From: DASTFP01 sp963744345
GTDB taxonomy: Bacteria > Verrucomicrobiota > Verrucomicrobiia > Chthoniobacterales > Terrimicrobiaceae
Direction of reading: 5' to 3'
Assembly: GCA_963744345.1 (NCBI GenBank)
Contig: CAVUTD010000029.1
Coordinates: 62,001-126,000, forward strand
Length of the DNA stretch: 64,000 nucleotides
The first letter of the stretch is position 1; each line of letters opens with the position of its first letter. A program made the translations under genes and the position numbers. The notes under the pieces were generated by a model. That model saw nothing but the letters and a program-made list of their open reading frames with translations. It was not told the DNA's origin and did not search any database. Shown here piece after piece: positions 1 through 8,087 of the stretch.

Positions 1-189
1 CGCCTCGACCGGGGGTGGCTTTCTGGGAGACTTCACCGCCGGCTCACTGGGCACTTCCGCGGCGGGCTTCGCAGACTGCTCCGTGGCTTGCGTGGCGGTC
101 GACTCGGCGACTTGCTTGGCTGGCGCCTCGATTTCCGGCGCCTTCGGCGCCTCCTCCCTTGCAGGCTTACTGGGCGACTTAGTAGTCAA
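1..189 (-). CDS. Ala/Pro/Lys-rich protein, N-terminal part (runs off window)
   Basis: An open minus-strand frame enters from the left edge and begins with TTG at 189. The TTG overlaps the TGA stop of the rhomboid-like gene (TTGA), and an AAGGAG Shine-Dalgarno sequence sits about 8 bases upstream, so translational coupling is likely. The 63 visible residues are low-complexity and rich in Ala, Pro, Glu and Lys, starting TTKSPSKPAREEAPK. They look like a flexible linker or a charged N-terminal tail. The domain that would define the function lies outside the window, so no product is assigned. Confidence 0.6.
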   Translation of the reverse strand, partial: MTTKSPSKPAREEAPKAPEIEAPAKQVAESTATQATEQSAKPAAEVPSEPAVKSPRKPPPVEA

Positions 190-1025
190 TTGCGCCGCTC
201 CTTTTCGAGGAGAGCCGCCCTGACCCGTTCTAGCTTTTCGCGCTCGCTCCGCGTGAGGCTGCCGATCCCTTGCCTGGCTATTTTCTCCAGGATCGGGTCA
301 ATGGAATCGTACAACTCAACTTCCTTCTCCGGCTCTCGCCGGGCCGGCTTACCACGCCGTTCCGGACGCTTTAAGGGAAGTGCGGAAACAGAAGGCAAGG
401 AAAACGAGCGCACTCCTTCCCGCATCATCCAGACCGCGGCCACCCCGCATTCCCACCAGACAATCGACAGGCTGATCCACTGTCGAGCCGCCAGCAACTG
501 CAGCGTGTAAATGCCAAGAAGAGCTACCGCGATCCACCGCGCCTGAATCCCGAAGAAAATCTCCGCTCCTGGATAAGTCATGGCAAAGGCCAGGAAGATG
601 GCAAAGTGAACCGCGTCGGAGCCAGAGTAGCTGCCAACGTCGACACCGAGAAGGCTCAACAGAGAAAGCAAAACCGGAATCGCCAGAACTAAAACGGCAT
701 ACAACCATGCGAACGCTTTTCGCCCGATGAACTTCTCGACATCACGACCGAAGAAGGCCAGCAAGACAATCTGTATGAGCGTGAACACCGCGGGTTCGTT
801 GACAAATGCATACGTCAGGAACTGCCAGACATGGAATTTGCCTAGTGCCAGCTGCGGCGAAAACTTGAGCAATTGAAAGAACCACTCGGCGCCGGACGCG
901 AGCGCCAGCGCCGTGAAAACCATCATGACCCCATGCGCAAACGCGATCGCGGTAGAAAGATACACCGGGACCCTGCCAACCCACGTGAGCGGCTCGCACT
1001 GCTCAAAGTTCCGGTTCGCTATCAT
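186..1025 (-). CDS. Rhomboid-like integral membrane protein, probably without protease activity
   Basis: The 279-residue protein has about six hydrophobic segments between residues 20 and 205 in a rhomboid-like arrangement. A charged cytoplasmic tail follows, whose end (SIDPILEKIARQGIGSLT, then SEREKLERVR) resembles the short C-terminal module of many bacterial rhomboid homologues. In the segment expected to carry the GxSG nucleophile the sequence reads GSYSGSDAVHF, so the first glycine of the motif is not aligned. The last membrane segment has WWECG where the catalytic histidine is expected. I therefore infer a rhomboid-family fold with doubtful or no protease activity. Its stop overlaps the start of the next minus-strand gene, which suggests an operon. 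The divergent neighbour is an ABC exporter. Confidence 0.6.
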   Translation of the reverse strand: MIANRNFEQCEPLTWVGRVPVYLSTAIAFAHGVMMVFTALALASGAEWFFQLLKFSPQLALGKFHVWQFLTYAFVNEPAVFTLIQIVLLAFFGRDVEKFIGRKAFAWLYAVLVLAIPVLLSLLSLLGVDVGSYSGSDAVHFAIFLAFAMTYPGAEIFFGIQARWIAVALLGIYTLQLLAARQWISLSIVWWECGVAAVWMMREGVRSFSLPSVSALPLKRPERRGKPARREPEKEVELYDSIDPILEKIARQGIGSLTRSEREKLERVRAALLEKERRN

Positions 1026-1211
1026 TTTTTGCTCACGCGTACTCTACTTCCGGCCCGCTCTTGAAACAAGAAGTAAACGTGAACTTCGCACTGCAAAATT
1101 CAAGCGGCAATTCCGATGTGCCCGTTATTGTTCGCGCCTGAGTAGCGTCGCTGCGGACCTTTTTTTCTTGCCGCGGAGGCAGTCTGGAGACCACGAGTTG
1201 CTGACCGAGGG

Positions 1212-3041
1212 TTGCTCGGCAAGCAAAGCGAAGCACGCTTTTGCGTTGTAAGACGCCGCGGCATTCGCGACCTTGCCAACGTGCTGGAGCTCCGCGACGT
1301 CACCTTCTCCATTCGGCAAGACGCAGAGGTCAAGCCGTTGCTGGCCGCGGTGTCCGCGATTTTTCCGCGCGGGCACTTCGCGGCAGTTCTGGGTCCCTCG
1401 GGCTGCGGCAAAAGCACGCTTCTCAAAGTGATCACGGGCATCGCTCACGGGAAAGAAGAGGGAGAGATCTATTGGGACGGACGCGACCTTATTCATCATG
1501 ATTTTTCGCCTTCCGAGATCGGCTATGTGCCGCAGTTTGGCATAACCCACGAAGACCTGACTGTGCGGGAGAGCGTCGCGTATTCCATCAAGTTGCGGGT
1601 CCGAGGGATGAGCGGCGATGCTCTTGAAGAGGCCACCATCCGCCTCTTGGATGAAGTGAATATGACGGAGTTCGCGGGACGCCTCGTGCGAGTGCTTTCT
1701 GGAGGCCAAAAACGGCGCCTGGCTCTTGCGATGGAACTGGCGAGCAAACCGGCGATGCTCCTGTGCGACGAAGTGACCAGCGGTCTCGACCCGCAGTCCG
1801 AAGACGAAATCGTCGGGCTTCTTCATGGTCTCTCGCGCTCAGACGGAAGAACAGTTATCTCCGTCACGCACAGTCTAAGGCATCTGGCCTTCTATGATTC
1901 GGTGATGGTGCTCTACAATGGCATCGTTGCATACCAGGGACCTCCGGAGTTTCTCACCCACTACTTCCGGTGTGAAGATCCGCAGGATCTCTACAGCCAA
2001 CTGTCGCGCCGCGAATCCGAAGAATGGGCGCAATCCTGGAAAAAACATTGCTATCCTTTCGAGGAGGCTTTGTCAGGTCATGTGCCCGAGGACCTTGAGA
2101 GCCTTAACTATGAGAGTCCTCCCGAGGAAGAAGAAGAAGGTGTCTTCGAGGCACCGCCCGAGCCGGAGCGACCCCAGTCTCTGCCTCGCCCGAGTGCATT
2201 TAGCCAATTTCGCACGCTGACGACTCGCCGCTTCCGGATTCTCTCACGTAACAAAACACAGCTCTTGCTCCAACTCGGCCTTGTTTTCGGCTTTCCCTTC
2301 CTGGTCGCCATTTTCGCCTTAAACGGTCTGCCTGCGGTTCAAAACCTCTCCATGGGCATGGACCTGAGCGTCGTGAAGCAACTTGAGGAAAGCATGAGCT
2401 TTCTCGTCCAGGCCAGCAAGATTGGCAGTCTCGTCTCCGGGATCGTCATGTTCCAAGTGATCCTGCTCACCCTCATGGGAGCTAACAATTCGGGACGAGA
2501 AATTGCCGCTGAACGCCTCATCTTGGAGAAGGAAAAGCTCTCAGGGCTTCGGCCTTTAAGTTATGTGGCAAGCAAGGCGGTCTTTCTTGCGGCTCTTGTG
2601 ATCGCACAATCCCTTTGGATGGGAGTTTTCGTCCATTACGTTTGCGGCTTTCCGGGCGATCTCCGCGAGCAACTCCTCTTCCTTTTGCTGGCAAACGCCG
2701 CCATGACATCTGTGTGTCTGGCAATTTCGAGCATTATGGGAACAGCTGAGCAAGCCTCACTGGTCTCGATCTATTTGGTCGGTTTTCAACTTCCGCTCTC
2801 CGGCGCGGTGCTCGCCCTGCCAGAATGGGCCGGTGCCTTGACGCGCCCCTTCATCGCGGCGTACTGGAGCTGGTCCGGCGTACTGCAGACCCTTCGCGGC
2901 GAGCGTTACTACGACATCGTGCAAACAGTCATTCAGACCCAACTCTCACCAGCACCGCTCTGCCTCTGGGTCTTGGGATCTCACGTCATCCTGGGCCTTT
3001 TCGCTGCGTGGGTCGGCTGCCAACATAGCCGATTGGATTGA
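1212..3041 (+). CDS. ABC transporter, ABCG-type fusion of ATPase and permease
   Basis: This is a 609-residue half-transporter in the order ATPase then membrane domain, as in ABCG/White proteins. The ATPase has Walker A GPSGCGKST, signature LSGGQKRR, Walker B MLLCDE and a switch histidine in VTHSLRH. An acidic linker (about residues 290-320, many Glu and Pro) leads to an ABC2-type permease with about six membrane spans from residue ~345. Such proteins dimerise to export lipids or hydrophobic compounds; the substrate is unknown. The upstream TTG start (1212) is uncertain. Homology begins at VLELRDVTF, so the GTG at 1281 is a good alternative. It reads divergently from the rhomboid-like gene. 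Confidence 0.85.
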   Translation: MLGKQSEARFCVVRRRGIRDLANVLELRDVTFSIRQDAEVKPLLAAVSAIFPRGHFAAVLGPSGCGKSTLLKVITGIAHGKEEGEIYWDGRDLIHHDFSPSEIGYVPQFGITHEDLTVRESVAYSIKLRVRGMSGDALEEATIRLLDEVNMTEFAGRLVRVLSGGQKRRLALAMELASKPAMLLCDEVTSGLDPQSEDEIVGLLHGLSRSDGRTVISVTHSLRHLAFYDSVMVLYNGIVAYQGPPEFLTHYFRCEDPQDLYSQLSRRESEEWAQSWKKHCYPFEEALSGHVPEDLESLNYESPPEEEEEGVFEAPPEPERPQSLPRPSAFSQFRTLTTRRFRILSRNKTQLLLQLGLVFGFPFLVAIFALNGLPAVQNLSMGMDLSVVKQLEESMSFLVQASKIGSLVSGIVMFQVILLTLMGANNSGREIAAERLILEKEKLSGLRPLSYVASKAVFLAALVIAQSLWMGVFVHYVCGFPGDLREQLLFLLLANAAMTSVCLAISSIMGTAEQASLVSIYLVGFQLPLSGAVLALPEWAGALTRPFIAAYWSWSGVLQTLRGERYYDIVQTVIQTQLSPAPLCLWVLGSHVILGLFAAWVGCQHSRLD

Positions 3042-3054
3042 TTTTTCACGCGAA

Positions 3055-3071
3055 AGGCGTTGACAACGCCT
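3055..3071 (+). terminator. Perfect 7-bp hairpin after the ABC transporter
   Basis: AGGCGTT and AACGCCT form a perfect 7-bp stem with a 3-base loop, 14 bases after the stop of the ABC transporter. No clean U-run follows; a T-rich stretch comes only about 15 bases later. It may be a weak intrinsic terminator or simply an RNA-stabilising hairpin. Confidence 0.4.
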
Positions 3072-3234
3072 GGCGGTTGCATTTCTTTTGCCCATCATTC
3101 GGCGCGCACGTCTGGTGCCGCACTTCTCATCGAATCCAAAAAGTCTGCATTCTCAACCAACCCGATGCCGGTATTGGGAGCCGTAAAGGGTCACCTGATG
3201 TCGGCGGCTGGATGGCTTATAATTTTACACCCTC

Positions 3235-3990
3235 ATGGCCGGCCACAGCAAATGGTCGAAAGTGAAGCGCTTCAAGGGAGCCTTGGACGCCAAGCGCGGT
3301 AGGCTCTTCTCGAAGCTGTCAAAGGAGATCACCGTCGCCGCAAAAATGGGCGGAGGAAATGCTTCGGGAAACCCGCGCCTGCGCGCTGCAGTTCAGGCCG
3401 CCCGGGCACAAAGCATGCCCAGCGACAATATTGAGCGGGCAATCAGGAAAGGAACCGGTGAATTGAATTCGCAAACCGTCGAGGAAGTTGTCTACGAGGG
3501 CTATGCCCCTGGGGGAGTGGCCCTCATCGTGGAAGCGGCTACCGATAACAAGAACCGAACCGCCGCCGAGATGCGATCCATCTTTACGCGGAACCATGGC
3601 AACCTCGGCGGGCCCGGAAGCGTAGCATTCATGTTTCACCGCAAAGGCCAGATCACAATACCGCTTTCGTTTACAAATGAAAATCGACTGTTCGAGCTTG
3701 TCGCTGACGCCGGCGCCGAAGACCTCACCAGCGACGGCGAGCACTACATCATCACTACCCAGCCTGACCAACTGTATGCCGTTTCCGAAATCTTAAGAAA
3801 GGCATCCATTGAACCTGACTCGCAGAAACTCACTTACCTTCCCGGATCCTCCGTCGCTGTTGAGGACAGCGCCACCGCTGTTCGGGTTCTTCGACTCTGC
3901 GACGCCCTAGATGATTGCGAAGACGTCCTCAGCGTGCACGCCAACTTTGACATCCCCGAGGAAATTCTCGCTGAGGTGCAGGAGACCTGA
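3235..3990 (+). CDS. yebC: YebC/PmpR family protein (TACO1-like)
   Basis: The 251-residue protein starts with the family hallmark MAGHSKWSKVKRFKG and has the expected length of about 245-250. It also carries the conserved AVQAARAQSMPSDNIERAI helix and a YEGYAPGG core strand. Members have been described as transcriptional regulators. More recently the YebC/TACO1 family has been linked to relief of ribosome stalling at proline stretches, so the molecular role should be read with care. The start ATG is fixed by the conserved N-terminus. It ends 8 bases before rho, so the two genes are probably co-transcribed. Confidence 0.95.
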   Translation: MAGHSKWSKVKRFKGALDAKRGRLFSKLSKEITVAAKMGGGNASGNPRLRAAVQAARAQSMPSDNIERAIRKGTGELNSQTVEEVVYEGYAPGGVALIVEAATDNKNRTAAEMRSIFTRNHGNLGGPGSVAFMFHRKGQITIPLSFTNENRLFELVADAGAEDLTSDGEHYIITTQPDQLYAVSEILRKASIEPDSQKLTYLPGSSVAVEDSATAVRVLRLCDALDDCEDVLSVHANFDIPEEILAEVQET

Positions 3991-3998
3991 TTTTACCC

Positions 3999-5417
3999 AT
4001 GACTGAAGAAAATATGAAACTTGAAGCGGTGGAGAGCCGATCCACCCCCAAGCGCCGCGGGCGAAAGACCTCCGGAGAGAATACCACCCAGAAACGGATG
4101 TCACGAAAGACCAAGCCCTCTGATGACGATGTAGAGCTGTCGGCTAATGGCGCCGCCTTGCCGGACAAGGAGGCGGCGCGGAAAGCCGAAACCATCCAGG
4201 ATCCTCCAGCCGCTATCGAATCCCCTGGACTGGCAGAAAACGAGCCAGCTGCCGAGAAGGCAATTTCGCAGCCTGTCGCCGTCGCCACTTCTCAGCCGCC
4301 ACCGGCTCCAGTTGTGCCTACTTATGCCGAAGGTGTTGTGGAGGTTTCAGGCAAAGGCTTTGGATTTCTCCGTGAGCCGCGCCGCAATTTCTCACAATCC
4401 AACAACGACGTCTTCGTCACCCCTGAGGTGGTCCGTAAGCACGCGCTGCGAGACGGCATGTGGATTAGGGGCGAGACACGCCGTGGTAGCCGCGGACCTC
4501 AGCTTTTCAAGCTCGTCGAAATCGAAGGTGAGGATCCCGACACTTATCAGAATCTTCCTGTCTTTGAGGAACTAACCACCATTAGCCCGAACAAGCGGAT
4601 CCGCCTGGAAACAACCCCAGAGCGTTATACCACGCGCGTGATGGATCTCATGACGCCGATCGGCAAAGGTCAGCGCGGCTTGATTGTGGCGCCTCCGCGA
4701 ACCGGGAAGACGACCCTTCTTCAACACATTGCTGATGCCGTGGTCAAAAATCATACCGAGATGAAGCTGATCATCTTGCTCGTGGATGAGCGGCCGGAGG
4801 AAGTCACCGAAATCCGCCGCTCGGTTCCAAGCGCCGAGCTCATGGCCAGCTCGAACGATTCGGATATCAAGACGCACACCCGCATCGCGCAACTGGCGGC
4901 CGAACGCGCCAAGCGACTCGTCGAAATGGGTCAGGACGTTTTCGTTCTCATGGACTCGCTCACCCGCATTGGCCGCGCGTTCAACAACGCTCAGGGCGGT
5001 GGGGGGCGCACCATGTCCGGCGGGGTGGATTCACGCGCTCTGGAAATTCCACGAAAGATCTTCGCGGCGGCGCGGAATACCGAGGAGGCCGGATCGCTCA
5101 CCATTATGGCGACAGCGCTCATCGAGACCAACAGCCGGATGGACGAGCTAATCTTTCAGGAGTTTAAAGGCACCGGCAACATGGAACTTGTGCTTGATCG
5201 AAAGATAAGTGACCAGCGCATCTATCCTGCCGTCGATATCTTCCTTTCCGGAACCCGGCGTGAAGAACTCCTGTTACCGGCCGAAGATTTGCACAAGATC
5301 AGCGTCATTCGACGGGGTCTCGCCGGGCACAAGCCCATCGAGGCTATTGAGCGTCTCCTCTTTTTCATTCGCAAGTATCCGACCAATACCGAATTGCTGA
5401 AGAACATCCCCGGTTGA
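3999..5417 (+). CDS. rho: Transcription termination factor Rho (copy 1, canonical ATPase)
   Basis: This 472-residue hexameric RNA helicase releases RNA polymerase at Rho-dependent sites. Residues 1-110 are a basic then Ala/Pro-rich low-complexity extension that takes the place of the usual N-terminal helix bundle. An intact cold-shock-like RNA-binding domain follows, with GKGFGFLREP at about 118-127 and DVFVTPEVVRKH. The ATPase has Walker A APPRTGKTT (about residue 230), LLVDERPEEVTE, the loop RTMSGGVDSRALEIPRK and the arginine-containing loop ATALIETNSRMDELIF. It lies 8 bases after yebC. A second, divergent Rho lies at 17816. The start is the first ATG after yebC; the low-complexity tail makes other starts hard to test. 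Confidence 0.96.
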   Translation: MTEENMKLEAVESRSTPKRRGRKTSGENTTQKRMSRKTKPSDDDVELSANGAALPDKEAARKAETIQDPPAAIESPGLAENEPAAEKAISQPVAVATSQPPPAPVVPTYAEGVVEVSGKGFGFLREPRRNFSQSNNDVFVTPEVVRKHALRDGMWIRGETRRGSRGPQLFKLVEIEGEDPDTYQNLPVFEELTTISPNKRIRLETTPERYTTRVMDLMTPIGKGQRGLIVAPPRTGKTTLLQHIADAVVKNHTEMKLIILLVDERPEEVTEIRRSVPSAELMASSNDSDIKTHTRIAQLAAERAKRLVEMGQDVFVLMDSLTRIGRAFNNAQGGGGRTMSGGVDSRALEIPRKIFAAARNTEEAGSLTIMATALIETNSRMDELIFQEFKGTGNMELVLDRKISDQRIYPAVDIFLSGTRREELLLPAEDLHKISVIRRGLAGHKPIEAIERLLFFIRKYPTNTELLKNIPG

Positions 5418-5460
5418 GAAATCTTGGCGGCCATCGTCCGCGGGATAACAACTGCCGAAG

Positions 5461-6501
5461 CTATCGGACCTGACGAAGGCGGCTGAGCACTAAATAGGCG
5501 AGGCCGCTATCCAGAGCCTCCCCGGCTTTCTCCAGAGCAGTCACAAGATCGCCGGAAATCCCCGCAACAACGAGAGCGCATGCAGCATTGAGGAGGATGA
5601 TGTCCCGCTTCGGGCCGCGCTCACTGCCGCCCAGAATACCCTCCAGCGAGCGCGCGTTCTGCTGTGCGTCGCCACCACGAAGCTCATCGGCAATTGGTGA
5701 AGGAAAACCAAAGCTTTGCGGCTCGATGAGGAAGCGCCGCCGCCCCCCAAACTCAAGGGCTTCAACCTCCGAAGGGCCCAGCGTAGAGACTTCGTCAAGG
5801 CCCCCGCTCCCGTGAACGGCCCAAGCACGTTGGCGGCCGAGGAGGCGAAATGTTTCGGCGTACACGGGAAGCAGCTTCGGGTCGAAAACCCCCGCCAGTT
5901 GGAACGTCGGGCCGGCGGGGTTGAGTAATGGACCAAGCAGGTTAAAGATTGTGGCGCTTCCTTCCTCTGCCAGTGCACGCCGAACCGGTGCCACAACTTT
6001 AAAGGCTGGGTGATACAATGGCGCAAAAAGAAAACAGCACCCTGCCTTCTCCAGAGCTTTTTTGGGCGGCAAATCCAGCGGAATTCCGAGAGCTTCGAGA
6101 ACATCAGCACCGCCGCATTTCGAGGTAATTCCACGGTTTCCATGTTTGACCACTCGCGCACCGCAAGCCGCCGCCAGGAACATGACCGCGGTGGAGACAT
6201 TGATAAGTCCGGCCCGATCGCCGCCCGTGCCGCACACATCCAGCAATCCGTCGCCCAACTCCGGCCGAACACCTCGAGCGAGCAACACCTCGACAAACGC
6301 AGCGATTTCAACGGGACTTTCTCCCTTGATATGAAGGGCTCGCAGGAAATCTGCGCGTAAAGAAAAAGCAATCGCCTCATCAAAGAGGTGATCACACGCG
6401 AACGAGACATCATCCCTAGTGAGCTCGCCGCCCGATTGAAGTTTGCGTGTGAGCGTTGCCAACACAGTTCTAAGAATGGGAATTCGAATCCCAAACGGCA
6501 A
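5461..6501 (-). CDS. trpD: Anthranilate phosphoribosyltransferase
   Basis: TrpD transfers the phosphoribosyl group of PRPP to anthranilate, the second step of tryptophan synthesis. The 346-residue length is normal. Conserved motifs are all present: CGTGGD, NVSTAVMF, VVKHGNRGITSKCG, FNLLGPLLNPA and VHGSGGLDEVS. It is convergent with rho. It lies 63 bases downstream of aroD on the same strand, so an aromatic amino-acid operon aroD-trpD is likely. The start may be a few codons further in, since the first residues (MPFGIRIPILRTVLATL) are less typical than the LTRKLQSGGELTRDD that follows. Confidence 0.95.
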   Translation of the reverse strand: MPFGIRIPILRTVLATLTRKLQSGGELTRDDVSFACDHLFDEAIAFSLRADFLRALHIKGESPVEIAAFVEVLLARGVRPELGDGLLDVCGTGGDRAGLINVSTAVMFLAAACGARVVKHGNRGITSKCGGADVLEALGIPLDLPPKKALEKAGCCFLFAPLYHPAFKVVAPVRRALAEEGSATIFNLLGPLLNPAGPTFQLAGVFDPKLLPVYAETFRLLGRQRAWAVHGSGGLDEVSTLGPSEVEALEFGGRRRFLIEPQSFGFPSPIADELRGGDAQQNARSLEGILGGSERGPKRDIILLNAACALVVAGISGDLVTALEKAGEALDSGLAYLVLSRLRQVR

Positions 6502-6564
6502 GAAGCGTCATAGAGGCCGCTGATCGCCTCCGTATAGGGTCACGGATTCTCTCAACCTCTTGCT

Positions 6565-7254
6565 TCACGATCGGGCGAGCAGATCAGCAAATTCCCTCGC
6601 GCTCCATTGACCCGCTACCTGTGCTTCATCCAACCAGCCGTAATTGAGCACCGAACCGGATTTGGCAAAGAGCAATCGCGAGGCCCGACCGAGCGATCCG
6701 ACACCCATTACCGCAAGGGGGCAGGATTTCTCCTCCAAGAGAGCAAGAAGCCGCCGAACGTCTGCGGGAGTTTCCGTCTTCGTGGCAATCTTGACAACAT
6801 CCGCTCCGCCCTCGCGCGCTCCCGCGATAATTTTGCGAAGCTTGGTCACCGGAGGGGTCGCCTCAAAGTCATGGCACGACAGAATACAGGCTTTCCGCTC
6901 CGCTCGTGCGATCTTCAGCAAATCCTGTAAGGGTCCCAGTGAGCGAATGTCGACATCAACAGCCGCCGCCGCCGGGAGAAGCGTGAAGTAGAGTTCACGT
7001 TGTTCTTCTTCAGCAATCGATCGGACGCCGCCCTCCTCCAAACGACGTACCGTGAGGATAGCAGGTACCGGAAGGAGTTCGACCTGCCGGAGAAATTTCG
7101 CATGAGGTAACGCGTCTAGTCGAACCTCCACGGCATCGAGCGCCAAATTTTCCGCTTCGGCGAAGCCTCCCACCGTATGAATGACGCCCACGAGGTTGGA
7201 ACGTTGAAGAGCAATCTGTTTTTCCATTTGACGAAGCGCTGGTGATGCTAACAT
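6565..7254 (-). CDS. aroD: Type I 3-dehydroquinate dehydratase
   Basis: AroD dehydrates 3-dehydroquinate to 3-dehydroshikimate through a lysine Schiff base in the shikimate pathway. The 229-residue protein shows the class I signature: EVRLDAL near residue 45, ILSCHDF with the catalytic histidine, and VVKIATK with the Schiff-base lysine. Class II enzymes are shorter and unrelated, so the type is clear. An internal ATG (MEKQIALQRS, 9 codons in) is an alternative start. It precedes trpD in the same direction, consistent with joint control of aromatic biosynthesis. Confidence 0.9.
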   Translation of the reverse strand: MLASPALRQMEKQIALQRSNLVGVIHTVGGFAEAENLALDAVEVRLDALPHAKFLRQVELLPVPAILTVRRLEEGGVRSIAEEEQRELYFTLLPAAAAVDVDIRSLGPLQDLLKIARAERKACILSCHDFEATPPVTKLRKIIAGAREGGADVVKIATKTETPADVRRLLALLEEKSCPLAVMGVGSLGRASRLLFAKSGSVLNYGWLDEAQVAGQWSAREFADLLARS

Positions 7255-7429
7255 AGAGATGCCACTCTTCGCAAAGGTGCGGCTGGTTGATGTTACTGCG
7301 TCAAGATCGATGTTCCACCTCTGATCGCTCCAAGCTGCTTCACTGGAGCAGAAATCACGCGAATGACCGCCACCCTCTTTCCTTTTCGTTGTTTACTCCC
7401 AAAAAAGGCTGATCTAGCCTGAAAAAGAC

Positions 7430-8056
7430 ATGTTCCTCCTCAAGTCCCTTGGGATAGCTTTAGCCATCTTGATAGCAGCAAGGGTATCCGCAAGTGGGCA
7501 GGCTCAGAACACCGAATTCAAGATCCTGAGGGTCGAACCGAGCTTTCTAGAGTCGCCGAGCTATTCGGGTCCACGTTTTGATAAGCGCGGGGCGAAGTCC
7601 AAGTCGTGGCTCGAGGTTGAAACTACCTTTGAATGGCAGTCCAAGCTCAAGGAGCCCAAGTACACGGACGAGCTAACGTTTAACTACTACATTTTACTCA
7701 GGAGCAGGTCACCACAGAGCCCGCAGGGTACTCTGCTGGTCGGCTCCGTAACCCATATGAACATCCCCCAGGAGAGGGAGATGCATTCCTCCATTTACGT
7801 AAGCCCGCGAACCTTGGAACGCTTTTTCGATGGGAAGATACCCCCTAATGCCGAACAAGCTTTGGTTGATGTGGGTGTAACTATCACCAAGCAAGGCCAG
7901 CAAGTCGCCTCAGCCAGCTGGAAGAGCCGATCAGGAGATTGGTGGCCGCAGTTTCCGCAGACGCCGGGGTTTGTCCTTAACAAGAACGAAACTCCCTTTG
8001 CCCCGCTGGCATGGGATTACTTTGAGACAATTAAGGCCCACCCCACAGCTCAGTGA
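7430..8056 (+). CDS. Amuc_1102-like pilus-associated protein
   Basis: A 208-residue exported protein with an N-terminal signal or anchor segment (LLKSLGIALAILIAARVSA). The rest is predicted beta-rich, with SWLEVETTFEW, TFNYYILLRS and a C-terminal WWPQFPQTPGFVLNKNETPF region. Its position immediately before pilM and the Amuc_1100/1099/1098-like genes matches Amuc_1102 of Akkermansia muciniphila. It is the first gene of the pilus-like operon, with 31 bases to pilM. The molecular function is not established. The assignment rests on position plus general resemblance as recalled, not on an alignment. Confidence 0.75.
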   Translation: MFLLKSLGIALAILIAARVSASGQAQNTEFKILRVEPSFLESPSYSGPRFDKRGAKSKSWLEVETTFEWQSKLKEPKYTDELTFNYYILLRSRSPQSPQGTLLVGSVTHMNIPQEREMHSSIYVSPRTLERFFDGKIPPNAEQALVDVGVTITKQGQQVASASWKSRSGDWWPQFPQTPGFVLNKNETPFAPLAWDYFETIKAHPTAQ

Positions 8057-8087
8057 AGCAGAGTTCCTGTTGGTGAGCCCCGTCTGA

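Noticed and set aside
1125..1826. 233-codon minus-strand frame opposite the ABC ATPase
   Set aside because: It is a mirror of the ATPase coding sequence; the plus strand has all Walker and signature motifs.
5541..6494. 317-codon frame overlapping trpD on the same strand
   Set aside because: It is a shifted reading of trpD and shows no family motif, whereas the trpD frame is fully conserved.
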